A model generated the notes under the pieces. It was not told where the DNA came from. It ran no database searches and saw nothing but the letters and a program-made list of their open reading frames with translations. A program made the position numbers and the translations under genes. From positions 46,082 to 110,081 of the forward strand of contig PHBJ01000006.1 in NCBI GenBank assembly GCA_002840555.1: a stretch of DNA of 64,000 bases, given 5' to 3'. Below are positions 15,840 to 24,852 of this stretch, piece by piece (the stretch's first letter is position 1; every line of letters starts with the position of its first letter). The stretch is from Deltaproteobacteria bacterium HGW-Deltaproteobacteria-13. Its GTDB lineage: Bacteria; Desulfobacterota; Syntrophia; Syntrophales; Smithellaceae.

Positions 15840-17208
15840 GCATTTTCCCCCGAGCCAGTGAAGCGAAGATACCTCCGCAGCAGATGATACTCAAAATGGA
15901 AAAAATAAGCTGATTGCTCTGTAGAAAAAGATTGTGGTTTGCTTGTGAAATCGGATGATTTCCCAAAATGACGGCAAAAACCACCATGGTAATTCCCATG
16001 CTGAACATTTGTCCCAGAAGCCTCATGGTGGCGAGCGTCGCGGAAGCAATGCCGAAGAATTTCTTTTCCACGGAACTCATCGTGGCATTCACATTGGGCG
16101 ACGAAAATAACCCGAAGCCCACGCCCAGCAAAACAAGGCATGTCAAAACATAGTGAGTCGACGTGCCGTTATTCAGAAAAATTAACGGTACAAGCCCGAC
16201 GACGGTGATGGTCATGCCGATAGAGGCGATGATCTGCGGTTCAAAACGGTCGGAGAGCTTTCCGGCGAAAGGGGAAATCAAAGCCTGCATGGCAGGCGCG
16301 GCGATAAGGATTATGCCGGCGTGAGCGGGTGTCAGCAATTTGATGTTTTGCAGATAAAGGCTAAGCAGAAAAGTAACGACAAAGGTGGCGCAGTAGTTAA
16401 TCAGTGCGGCTAAATTGGAGAAAGTAAAAACCTTGTTCCCCATGAACATGCGTATATCCACCAAAGGATAAGGACTCTTGAGCTGGTGAAAAATAAATGC
16501 GGCCAGGCAAATGACGCCGATGCCGATTAAAAATACTGCTTTTGATGAAGGCAGCTGGGCAAATCCATACATAATGGAAAAAAGAGCGGCGGCATAAAGC
16601 AGCGATCCTGCCCAATCAAAACCTTCTCCGTTCGCGGAGGCATCTTCTTCAATCCTGCTCATTGTAAAGTACACGATAATGACGCCCAACAAAGTCGTAA
16701 ATAAAAAAATGTACCTCCATCCCAGGTACTGAGTAAGCAAACCTCCGATAAAAGGGCCAACGGTCAAGCCGATATAAACCGCCGTAACGTTTATTCCCAA
16801 TATCTTTCCCCGTTCGCCAACCGGATAAGCGGAAATCAGCATAGCAGTGCCCGTGCTGAAAATCATGGCGCCTCCAATGCCCTGTAAAGTACGAGCGGCA
16901 ATCAATAGACATTCCGAGTCGGCGACGATGCAAAACGATGAAGCCACAGTAAAAATTAAAGCTCCGTAAGTGAAAATTCTTTTGCGTCCGTAAATATCGG
17001 CCAGCCTTCCCAAAGGAATAAGCGTGATGGCGGCTGCCAGAATAAATGAGGTGGCCACCCAGCCAATCGATAAGGCGTTCATGGATAATTCTTTCGCGAT
17101 GGCGGGGAGGCCTACGTTGACGGCCGATCCCATAAACGGCGTCAGAAAAGAGCTGAGTGTTGTAACAAGAAGAATGTAGAATTGTTTTTTGTTATCGGCG
17201 ATCTTCAA
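15817..17208 (-). CDS. MFS drug:proton antiporter, DHA2 (EmrB/QacA-like)
   Basis: A 463-residue transporter with about 14 predicted spans. Motif A (GRLADIYGRKRIFTYG) and motif C-like GLTVGPFIGGLLTQYLGWRY mark the DHA2 family of multidrug exporters. The start is a TTG at 17208; no ATG occurs until residue 26, which would remove the first span. An AGG site lies 8-9 nt upstream. It follows the tandem ThyX-like gene by 13 nt and overlaps the TauE gene. Confidence 0.88.
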   Translation of the reverse strand: MKIADNKKQFYILLVTTLSSFLTPFMGSAVNVGLPAIAKELSMNALSIGWVATSFILAAAITLIPLGRLADIYGRKRIFTYGALIFTVASSFCIVADSECLLIAARTLQGIGGAMIFSTGTAMLISAYPVGERGKILGINVTAVYIGLTVGPFIGGLLTQYLGWRYIFLFTTLLGVIIVYFTMSRIEEDASANGEGFDWAGSLLYAAALFSIMYGFAQLPSSKAVFLIGIGVICLAAFIFHQLKSPYPLVDIRMFMGNKVFTFSNLAALINYCATFVVTFLLSLYLQNIKLLTPAHAGIILIAAPAMQALISPFAGKLSDRFEPQIIASIGMTITVVGLVPLIFLNNGTSTHYVLTCLVLLGVGFGLFSSPNVNATMSSVEKKFFGIASATLATMRLLGQMFSMGITMVVFAVILGNHPISQANHNLFLQSNQLIFSILSIICCGGIFASLARGKMHDNNNNH

Positions 17209-17221
17209 TATTATTGCCTGA

Positions 17222-18685
17222 TTATTTGCGGGGGAAAGTATTTTTGAATAATTTAGCGAACTGATCCTTGCCGCAGGCCATCATGAGCGTGAGGGGCATA
17301 ACTTTTTTTGCCTGTTGGAGCATGGTTTCCGTTATATCGCGGATATCCCACTGGGCGTGCGCATCTGAGCGCAAACGCGCCAGATGATATAATTCACGGG
17401 CGTTGAATTTCATCAAAACTCGCTTGCGATGTGCGTTGGTCAAAACATAAGCCGCGGCACCCGGCGTTTTTTTCTTAATTCGATCGTAAGCGTTTTTTGT
17501 ATGGCGCATGACTTCCATAAAATCCTTTTGCTGGCCGATGGCTTTAATGGAAGGCGGCACGGTCACCCCCAATTGCGGATTATAATCCTGAGCGATAATA
17601 GTGGACATGCGGTGTCTTTTTAACTGAGCAAAGCAACTGGAGCTTAAAATGAGTTCAAATTGCAGGTCAACATTTTCCAACTCCCGCAATACGGCGTCGT
17701 GCGCTTGTAAATTGCCGAAAGCCGTTTTGAACAAAATTGTTTTTTCACGAGAAGTCATTTTGCCGGCCATATTCAGGCAATGAGGATAATCCAGACCGGA
17801 TGAAGAAAAAAGAAAAGCGGCGGCAATCCGGTTATCGGCGTCCGCAGAGAAAAAAGTCAGTTGGGCGGCGGATAATTTTTTAGAGCCGGAGATATATTTT
17901 TGTAATAGAGCGGAAGTTCGGCTGCGCAAATTAAGTTTGGTGAATTTGTCATAGTCCGTGGCCTGGGTGTAACGGATCAGTGAGGGCGCGATGTCTTTTG
18001 TCGCCGCATACAAATTTTGGCTGTATTCCTGAGCTTCAGCGAGCGGCAACGCGGCCAGCCTTCGCAGCATGAGTTCCAGATTGCGGGCGTTAATGGTCAT
18101 GCCCAGTTGCGTTTGGGTTGCCATGGAGATCGCATAGCGCGCATCTTCTTTAGCCCATCCCTCCAGAAGAGATTTGTTGGCCGTGTCCTTCGCCAGGGTT
18201 TTATGTTTGGTAAAAATGTACGGCCTTAATTTCTCATAGAGTGCATGATAATAGTCGTTTTGCGTCTGGACGGTATCGGTGAACAAATCAGCCAGATTGG
18301 CCTGCCTGATCTCTTCCGGAACGACAAAATCCTTGTTAAAAAGAACATAACGCTGTGATTTTTCCGTGTAAGAACATAAGCGGAATTTTTCAATTTCTTC
18401 GACGAGGAGCCGGGATACGCCGATCACATCAATATTGAATACGGCATGTTCGGCAACGGAACTGTGCCCCATTTCAAAAACGATGTTGCGGTTGGATTGA
18501 CGCGCCTTGTCCACTTCCTCGCGGGAGAGTTCGCGCAATTCATTAACAGGCTTCGGGCTGCGGCTGATGCGGGCATAGGCCGCCGATATGGTTTCAGGCG
18601 TTAAATCCTGTTTCAATCCGCTTTTATCTTTCAACGCGCGGATAAGATCGTAATCCAAATTGTAGCCGGCAAGAAGAATTTTCAT
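17222..18685 (-). CDS. Tandem (duplicated) ThyX-like flavoprotein
   Basis: A 487-residue protein made of two ThyX-fold halves (about 1-240 and 255-487). ThyX normally makes dTMP from dUMP with FAD and methylene-folate. The first half has GHSSVAEHAVFNIDVIGVSR and SQRY at 110-113, but its RHR motif is KFR (100-102). The second half has RHR (357-359) and NARELYHLARLRSDAHAQWD, but not the SQRY part. The two halves therefore keep complementary parts of the ThyX signature. ATG 18685 is chosen because the protein then begins at the conserved MKILLAGYN. Canonical thymidylate synthase activity is uncertain. Confidence 0.82.
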   Translation of the reverse strand: MKILLAGYNLDYDLIRALKDKSGLKQDLTPETISAAYARISRSPKPVNELRELSREEVDKARQSNRNIVFEMGHSSVAEHAVFNIDVIGVSRLLVEEIEKFRLCSYTEKSQRYVLFNKDFVVPEEIRQANLADLFTDTVQTQNDYYHALYEKLRPYIFTKHKTLAKDTANKSLLEGWAKEDARYAISMATQTQLGMTINARNLELMLRRLAALPLAEAQEYSQNLYAATKDIAPSLIRYTQATDYDKFTKLNLRSRTSALLQKYISGSKKLSAAQLTFFSADADNRIAAAFLFSSSGLDYPHCLNMAGKMTSREKTILFKTAFGNLQAHDAVLRELENVDLQFELILSSSCFAQLKRHRMSTIIAQDYNPQLGVTVPPSIKAIGQQKDFMEVMRHTKNAYDRIKKKTPGAAAYVLTNAHRKRVLMKFNARELYHLARLRSDAHAQWDIRDITETMLQQAKKVMPLTLMMACGKDQFAKLFKNTFPRK

Positions 18686-18840
18686 AAAGTTATTAAGTGT
18701 CCATGTAATTTTTAAGAATCTTTTACATTTTATGCAATTTTGTCGAAAAAAGATACCGCTTAAAATGGGCTGTAACGCATTTTTTTTAAAATTAAGGGGT
18801 AACCCTACCCCCAAAAACTAAACAGCAAATAACAAATTTA

Positions 18841-19647
18841 TTACAGGCTAACCAATTCGACACGGCCAAGCGTGCGTCCAAGGAAACGTTCTCCGATTGT
18901 TTGAAAGCGGTAAGGCAAATCGCTTACATAAAACACATAATCCGGCGGTGAGCAATCGGGGTTGCCCATGTTTTCTTTAGCAATCAAATCAGCGGCGATG
19001 TCAGCCATGGCTTCCGCCGAATCAATGAGATGGACTCCTTTGCCCATGGTCTCCTGCAACAGTGGTTTTAAAAGAGGATAATGGGTACATCCCAAAACCA
19101 GCGTATCGATTTGTTCGGCAATAACCGGCTTTAAATATTCCTGAGCGATAAGCCTGGTTGCCGGATGATCGAACCATCCTTCTTCCACCAGAGAAACAAA
19201 AAGAGGGCAGGCCTGCGAAAAAACCTTTGCTTCATTATCTAAAAGATGGATAGCCCGGGCGTAAGCGTTGCTGTTAATGGTTGCCGGTGTTCCGATGACG
19301 CCAATTGATTTGGTGCGGGTGCTTTTCGTGGCAATGCGGGCGCTGGCGTCAATGACTTCCAGCACTGGCACCGGAGACAAATCAACAATGGTTTGATGGG
19401 CGACCGCCGCCATCGTGTTACAGGCGACAATCAACATTTTTACGTCCTTCTTGATAAGAAATTCAGTAATTTGCGCCGCGTAGCGATTGATAGTTTCTAC
19501 CGATTTAATGCCGTAGGGGACGCGCGCGGTATCGCCGAAATAAATGATGTTTTCAAAAGGCAGACGTTCCATCAGCGACCGGACAACCGTCAGGCCGCCA
19601 ATACCGGAATCGAAAACGCCTATGGCACGATTTGTTTTTGTATTCAC
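18841..19647 (-). CDS. murI: Glutamate racemase
   Basis: A 268-residue cofactor-independent racemase that makes D-glutamate for peptidoglycan. Both catalytic Cys motifs are present: VACNTMAAV in the first half and LVLGCTHYPLLKP in the second. The N-terminal GVFDSGIGGLTV and the YFGDTARVPYG loop are also present. The start is a GTG at 19645-19647. Length is normal. It stands alone, with about 290 nt of featureless AT-rich DNA upstream. Confidence 0.95.
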   Translation of the reverse strand: MNTKTNRAIGVFDSGIGGLTVVRSLMERLPFENIIYFGDTARVPYGIKSVETINRYAAQITEFLIKKDVKMLIVACNTMAAVAHQTIVDLSPVPVLEVIDASARIATKSTRTKSIGVIGTPATINSNAYARAIHLLDNEAKVFSQACPLFVSLVEEGWFDHPATRLIAQEYLKPVIAEQIDTLVLGCTHYPLLKPLLQETMGKGVHLIDSAEAMADIAADLIAKENMGNPDCSPPDYVFYVSDLPYRFQTIGERFLGRTLGRVELVSL

Positions 19648-19937
19648 GTGTTATCTTTTCCCATTAAGTGAAATGGTATCACGCAGTGTTGGTCTTTAGA
19701 ACCCGCTGAAGATAAGCGCACTTGAAGGGTCCTACTGCAATTTAATAACTTCAAAAGTGTCTATTGATACAAGCTTACCCTTAGGAAATTCTTATCATAA
19801 CTCATCAAAATATAGCAAGATGTCTCGTAGATTATTTTATAAAGGAAGTGAAAAGTATTACTTATCAATATGGTTCTGTCTATAACTTAATTGAGAATTT
19901 CCATTTTTAATGATGACGACTAATCAACATCTCATAT

Positions 19938-20750
19938 TTAAAGATATATTTTGCTTTTCTGGCCTTTCATGTTCTTTCCGATGATTTTTTCCATTTCGCC
20001 TTTGAAAGACCAGCCGTCAGAAACATCTTTTATTTTCAAAACATTTTCAGGACAATTGTTTACACAGGCTAAACAAGCGATGCATTTTTCTTTATCAGCT
20101 TCACCGTATTGGGCGTTCATCGCTTCGGTGGGACATGATTCCTCACAAACCAAACACATGCTGCAGTCCTCTCCATCTCTGGTCGGGATTTGTGTGAGGA
20201 CATTAAATTTAAACGATTCAAGAGTATCGAGCTGTTCTTCCGTATAATGGGTCTTTTCCAGGATAGACTTGTCCTCGCCGGTAAAGCGCTTGAATGTTTT
20301 TCTTGCATATTCTATAGCCACTTCGAAATAGGATTCATCAAGCCGGTCTTCCCTGGCCTGCCTGCCGGGACGGTTAAAAGAATAAAAGCCCAGAAATTCC
20401 GCGGAGGAAACAACGATGAAATTTTGATTTCCTAATAGCTGTCCTGTGGAATAATGAGTGGGATGAACGCCAAACCCGCCGTATGTGAAGAATGTTGAAC
20501 ATTTTTTACCCTGGCCATTGAGTGTCCTGATCCATTCTTTCACTGCTTTTGGAGCTCGCCAGGAATGAATAGGGGCTCCGAACACCACTGCGTGATAAGG
20601 TTTTAAATCAATGATTCTTTGCCGATCCGCATAAGAGGTAATATCAGCCATCGTGACGTCACCTCCCATTTGAGTGAATGTATCTCCAATTACTTTCGCG
20701 ATTCTTCCGGTGATTCCCGTGGCTGAAAAATACAATATCAACAACTTCAT
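19938..20750 (-). CDS. EFR1-type flavodoxin-ferredoxin fusion
   Basis: A 270-residue protein. The N-terminal half (1-150) is flavodoxin-like (LILYFSATGITGRIAK, the FMN phosphate loop). The C-terminus carries two [4Fe-4S] motifs, CSMCLVCEESCP and CIACLACVNNCP, near residues 195-235. EFR1-type proteins are predicted to move electrons between ferredoxin clusters and FMN in the cytoplasm. It has no obvious operon partner. The physiological partner in this anaerobe is unknown. Confidence 0.88.
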   Translation of the reverse strand: MKLLILYFSATGITGRIAKVIGDTFTQMGGDVTMADITSYADRQRIIDLKPYHAVVFGAPIHSWRAPKAVKEWIRTLNGQGKKCSTFFTYGGFGVHPTHYSTGQLLGNQNFIVVSSAEFLGFYSFNRPGRQAREDRLDESYFEVAIEYARKTFKRFTGEDKSILEKTHYTEEQLDTLESFKFNVLTQIPTRDGEDCSMCLVCEESCPTEAMNAQYGEADKEKCIACLACVNNCPENVLKIKDVSDGWSFKGEMEKIIGKNMKGQKSKIYL

Positions 20751-20843
20751 AGAATTAAATTCCCGATCTCCTGATGCCCGAATACTTATGTTCAGCCTTT
20801 ATTGCTAAAAATTCATATGGGAACTTCATTTTTTTATTGGTGA

Positions 20844-22109
20844 TCAAACTTTAAAGCCGGTCAAACCGTTAAAATCTAAAGTAGCCAGATAGTCTTTTAC
20901 CGTTTCGGCGCGGCGGATTTGTACCACTTCACCATTTTCCCGTAAAAGCAATTCCGCCGAACGGAGCTTGCCATTATAATTGAAGCCCATGGCGAAACCA
21001 TGCGCGCCGGCGTCATGAATCACTATAATATCGCCTTGTTCGAGTTTGGGCAGCGCGCGATCAATGGCGAATTTATCGTTGTTTTCGCACAGAGAGCCGG
21101 TAACATCGTAAATAAATTTACGGGGTTTATTTTCCTTGCCCATGACTGTGATGTGATGATAAGCGCCGTACAGAGCGGGACGCATCAGATTGGCCATGCA
21201 GGAATCCAATCCGGCAAATTTCTTGTAAGTGTCCTTAATATGCAAAACGCGGGAAACCAGATAGCCGTATGGGCCGGTGATGTAACGGCCGCATTCCGTA
21301 AAAAGTTTGATGGGGGCAAGGCCGTTGGCGGCAATAATTTGTTCGTATTTTTTCTTAATCCCACGACTCATGGCTTGTAAGTCTATGCGTTTTTGTTCCG
21401 GCCGGTAAGGAATACCCACACCGCCGCCGATATTGACAAAGTCAAATTTGATTTTCAGCTTTTGTGAAATCTCCACGATTAATTGAAATAATATTTCCGC
21501 GGTTTCCACAAAATAATTGGCGTCAAGCTCGTTGGAAGCGACCATGGTATGAATACCGAATCTTTTAACGCCTTTTTCTTTACAGATTTTATAACCTTCA
21601 AAAAGCTGTTCCCTGGTGAAGCCGTATTTTGCTTCTTCCGGATGGCCGATGATCGCATTGCCTTTTTTCAAATGGCCGGGATTGTAACGAAAGCAAATCA
21701 GGGAAGGAAGGCCTGCGTATTTTTCCAGATAATTAATATGGCTGATGTCATCCAGATTTATGATGGCTTTTAATTTTTTGGCCAGCTGAAAATCTTCCAC
21801 AGGCGTGTCATTGGAAGAAAACATAATTTCTTCGCCGGTAATCCCTGTTTTTTGCGCCATGATCAATTCGGCCAGCGAACTGCAATCAGCGCCATAATCT
21901 TCCTCGTGCAGGATTTTCATCAGGTAAGGATTCGGCGCGGCCTTGACAGCATAAAATTCTTTAAAGCCTTCATTCCAGGAAAAGGCATTCTTAAAATTGC
22001 GGGCGTTTTCCCGGATGGCTTTTTCATCATAAAGGTGAAAAGGCGTCGGATATTTTTTTATGATTTTCTCGATTTGATTTTTCGTAAAAGGCACCAGCTT
22101 TTTAGGCAT
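20844..22109 (-). CDS. lysA: Diaminopimelate decarboxylase-like PLP enzyme
   Basis: A 421-residue fold-type III PLP decarboxylase of the DAP/ornithine/arginine family. Evidence: AVKAAPNPYLMKIL (PLP-Lys segment), FVNIGGGVGIPY (phosphate loop), ECGRYITGPYGYLVSRVL, and YDVTGSLCENNDKFA plus HDAGAHGFAMGFNYNG, which correspond to the C-terminal DAP-decarboxylase signatures. ATG 22109 follows AAGGAG by 8 nt; an upstream start at 22208 would add 33 unlikely residues. The usual CHIGSQ motif is replaced by FGIHTMVASN, so a related substrate cannot be excluded. It would supply lysine, the substrate of the aminomutase encoded 4 kb upstream. Confidence 0.8.
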   Translation of the reverse strand: MPKKLVPFTKNQIEKIIKKYPTPFHLYDEKAIRENARNFKNAFSWNEGFKEFYAVKAAPNPYLMKILHEEDYGADCSSLAELIMAQKTGITGEEIMFSSNDTPVEDFQLAKKLKAIINLDDISHINYLEKYAGLPSLICFRYNPGHLKKGNAIIGHPEEAKYGFTREQLFEGYKICKEKGVKRFGIHTMVASNELDANYFVETAEILFQLIVEISQKLKIKFDFVNIGGGVGIPYRPEQKRIDLQAMSRGIKKKYEQIIAANGLAPIKLFTECGRYITGPYGYLVSRVLHIKDTYKKFAGLDSCMANLMRPALYGAYHHITVMGKENKPRKFIYDVTGSLCENNDKFAIDRALPKLEQGDIIVIHDAGAHGFAMGFNYNGKLRSAELLLRENGEVVQIRRAETVKDYLATLDFNGLTGFKV

Positions 22110-22250
22110 GATACGCTCCTTCATTAAAGTGTATTTTATACACAAAATATTATGCGGAAACAGATTTAACTTAACAATAGATTTACGGCAAAAAATAAAA
22201 TTTATCAATATTATTTTCTATCAGGAAAACGAATCGATGAAGATGGAAGC

Positions 22251-23252
22251 TCAAAAGAAAAGATGTTTACATGAAAAATAAGTGATGGAGGAGATAATGG
22301 CTGAGATGGGAATGGTTAAAATCCATGCCCAGATAATATTTCCGGCAACCCCCCAACGCACGGCGGAGAGTCTTTTCGTGGCGCCGACGCCGACGATAGC
22401 GCCGGTGATGGTATGGGTCGTGCTGACGGGTATTCCAAAGACAGATGCACCGATGATGGCGCAGGCCGCACCGGCTTCGGCGCTGAAACCGCCGATAGGC
22501 TGGAGTTTGGTAATTTTTGTTCCCATCGTTTTGACGATGCGCCAGCCGCCGAACATGGTTCCCAAGGCGATGGTAGAGTAGCACATGATGATAATCCAAT
22601 AGGGGATATTGAAGTTAGAATTAATGAGCCCCTTGCTGTAAAGAACTATCGCAATGATTCCGATTGTTTTCTGTGCGTCATTCATGCCGTGGCCCAGGGA
22701 ATAGATGGCCGAAGAGATAAACTGTAATTTTCGATAAAGCTTATCGGAACGGGCCATGTTGGAATTGCGGTTGAGATTGAGAGAAAGCACCATAAAAAAA
22801 TAACCTAAAAACATGCCGATGGCCGGTGACAGAACAATGAAGGCCGTCGTCTTAATGATACCCGACCAGACGAGCGTGCTGGTGCCTGCTTTGGCAATTC
22901 CCGCGCCGATAAGTCCGCCAATTAAGGCATGCGATGAACTGCTGGGCAATCCGAAATACCATGTTGTAAGATTCCAGATGATTGCGCCGCTCAGTGCGGA
23001 AAGAATCACCAGATTATCGACAACATCCAGATGAATAATGCCTCTGCCGATAGTATGCGCTACCGCTGTGCCGATAAAAAAGGCGGCGACAAAATTAAAA
23101 AATGCCGCCCAGAGTACCGCATATTTGGGAGAAAGAACACGAGTGGAAACAATAGTGGAAATGGAATTCGAAGAGTCATGAAAACCATTGATGAAATCAA
23201 AAACAAGCGCGACAATAACAAGAAAAATGACAAACGCCATTGAATCAAGCAT
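22251..23252 (-). CDS. pit: Inorganic phosphate transporter, PiT family
   Basis: A 333-residue polytopic permease. The paired PiT signatures are present: FDFINGFHDSSNSISTIVST near the N-terminus and SLGHGMNDAQKTIGIIAIVL in the second half. GLPSSSSHALIGGLIGAG and GIPVSTTHTITGAIVGVG repeat motifs are also present. It imports metal-phosphate with protons. It overlaps the upstream DUF47 gene by 8 bp, the standard pairing of a Pit permease with its PhoU-like partner. Confidence 0.94.
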   Translation of the reverse strand: MLDSMAFVIFLVIVALVFDFINGFHDSSNSISTIVSTRVLSPKYAVLWAAFFNFVAAFFIGTAVAHTIGRGIIHLDVVDNLVILSALSGAIIWNLTTWYFGLPSSSSHALIGGLIGAGIAKAGTSTLVWSGIIKTTAFIVLSPAIGMFLGYFFMVLSLNLNRNSNMARSDKLYRKLQFISSAIYSLGHGMNDAQKTIGIIAIVLYSKGLINSNFNIPYWIIIMCYSTIALGTMFGGWRIVKTMGTKITKLQPIGGFSAEAGAACAIIGASVFGIPVSTTHTITGAIVGVGATKRLSAVRWGVAGNIIWAWILTIPISAIISSITYFSCKHLFF

Positions 23253-23865
23253 GTTTCAGGACAATCCCTTCCACGATGTTGGATACATCTTCACAAACAT
23301 CAATTGCTTCTTCTAGGAGCTGAAAGATATCTTTCCATTTTATAAGTTCAATAGCGTCTTTTTCGTTTTCAAAAAGATTGGCCATGATCGTTCTGAGCAC
23401 AATATCACCGGCATTTTCCAGCGTGTTAATTTCCACGCAACCTTCCAGAATCATCTCGGAATTTTTCATATTGCGCATGGCATGGATGATGCTTTTCACT
23501 TTCGTGATAGCTTGGATTAAAATTTCAGCTTGTTTAATGATTTCATCCGCCGGCTTTTTAACTTTATAAAGATGAACGCGGACGGCCGTTGCCTCGATGA
23601 CGTCCATAATACTGTCCATTTTGTTAACAAGCGCGTAGATATCTTCACGGTCTATCGGCGTCAGAAATGTCTTATGCATTTTTTCATAAGTTTTATGGGT
23701 GATGCCGTCCGCTTCATGTTCAATTTCTTTGAGTTTGGCGACTCTGACGTCGGAAAAATCACGGGTTTGAGCCATTTCCAGAAAAAATTTTCCACCCTCT
23801 TCAATTTTGTCGGCTAGCTCGTCAAAAAGTTCAAAAAAATCTTCTGTTTTAGGAAAAAGGCGCAT
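23245..23865 (-). CDS. DUF47 (PhoU-like) phosphate-transport accessory protein
   Basis: A 206-residue all-helical protein of the DUF47/PhoU_div family. Signatures are IKEIEHEADGITHKTYEKMHKTF-type helix (residues about 46-70), LTPIDREDIYALVNKMDSIMD and ENAGDIVLRTIMANLF. It is encoded immediately before pit with overlap and a strong AAGGAGG site. It is believed to regulate the permease, though the mechanism is not proven. Confidence 0.93.
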   Translation of the reverse strand: MRLFPKTEDFFELFDELADKIEEGGKFFLEMAQTRDFSDVRVAKLKEIEHEADGITHKTYEKMHKTFLTPIDREDIYALVNKMDSIMDVIEATAVRVHLYKVKKPADEIIKQAEILIQAITKVKSIIHAMRNMKNSEMILEGCVEINTLENAGDIVLRTIMANLFENEKDAIELIKWKDIFQLLEEAIDVCEDVSNIVEGIVLKHA

Positions 23866-23987
23866 GAGAAAATCCTCCTTGCTCTCCTTTAATAGTTTAT
23901 AAAATTTCTGGCAGTGCTCTAGCGAATTATCACCGAAAATGCAAGTATTAAAACGATGTAAAAAAATTAAAAAAGCATTAATACCTG

Positions 23988-24473
23988 TTATTTAAGGTTC
24001 TTAGAGTAAATAATTTTACTGTCGCCTTCGGAATAAAAATTCTTCAAATATGCTTCCTGAATAAAACCGCAGTTTTCATAAAATTTGTGGGTTGGTTTAT
24101 ATTGGTCGCGGGATGATGTCTCCGCGTAGATTCGTTTGCCGCCGCTGATCTGAATGAGTTGTTCGGTTTCAGTCATCAGCAATTTCCCCAGTCCGTGACC
24201 GCGCATATCTTTAAATACGGCGATCCAATAGATGTCATAACTTGCGTGGGTTGCGGGAATAAGGCCGTAGCAGGTATATCCGGCAACACGATTTTCTTTT
24301 TCGGCGAATAAAAACTGGTAAGAGCTGTCATGGGGCTGTGTCAGCTTTTCTTCCGCTAGTTCCAGCGCAATGTCTATTTCCTCGGCGGAAAAAAAGCCAC
24401 TGGATTTTACAATATCGGCAATAGCTCCGATATCCGAGTGCTGTATTTGCCGTCGATAGATAAAATCATTCAT
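23988..24473 (-). CDS. GNAT-family N-acetyltransferase
   Basis: A 161-residue GNAT protein starting MNDFIYRRQIQHSDIG. The acetyl-CoA loop is DMRGHGLGKLLMTETEQLI, followed by RIYAETSSRDQYKPTHKFYENCGF and a C-terminal strand. It is the last gene of the operon headed by the aminomutase at 26900-28210. The upstream small membrane protein gene ends 11 nt before its ATG. Context suggests it acetylates the operon product or an intermediate. It is much shorter than AblB (beta-lysine acetyltransferase), so that identity is not supported. Confidence 0.85.
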   Translation of the reverse strand: MNDFIYRRQIQHSDIGAIADIVKSSGFFSAEEIDIALELAEEKLTQPHDSSYQFLFAEKENRVAGYTCYGLIPATHASYDIYWIAVFKDMRGHGLGKLLMTETEQLIQISGGKRIYAETSSRDQYKPTHKFYENCGFIQEAYLKNFYSEGDSKIIYSKNLK

Positions 24474-24484
24474 AAAGTGACCAA

Positions 24485-24832
24485 TCAACTTTGCGGCAAT
24501 CCTTCACGGAACATGAAGTAAACCGCGCCGACAAGGCAAAATCCGGCCCAGAGGAAATCCAATTTTAATGGTTGCTTCATGTACAGAATGGCAAAGCCGG
24601 CGAAAACAATCATCGTAATAACTTCCTGGATAATTTTGAGTTGCCCCAAACTATAATATTGAAAACCGATTCGATTGGCGGGCACCTGCAAAACGTATTC
24701 AAAAAAAGCGACGCCCCAACTGAATAATATTACAAAAAACAAAGGTTTGCTATTGAAATTTTTCAAATGGCCATACCAGGCGAACGTCATGAATAAATTG
24801 GAAAAGAAAAGAAATACAATGGTTTTTAACAC
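24485..24832 (-). CDS. Small four-span membrane protein (DUF486/DMT-like)
   Basis: A 115-residue protein with four hydrophobic segments. The conserved core FFVILFSWGVAFFEYVLQVP-ANRIG-F-Y-LGQLKIIQEVI matches the DUF486 family, related to small DMT transporters. The start is GTG 24832 with AGGAGA upstream. It sits between the ATP-grasp ligase genes and the acetyltransferase in one operon, so it may export or import the pathway product as an oligomer. This is an inference. Confidence 0.85.
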   Translation of the reverse strand: MLKTIVFLFFSNLFMTFAWYGHLKNFNSKPLFFVILFSWGVAFFEYVLQVPANRIGFQYYSLGQLKIIQEVITMIVFAGFAILYMKQPLKLDFLWAGFCLVGAVYFMFREGLPQS

Positions 24833-24852
24833 AGAAATTAAATCTCCTGAAA

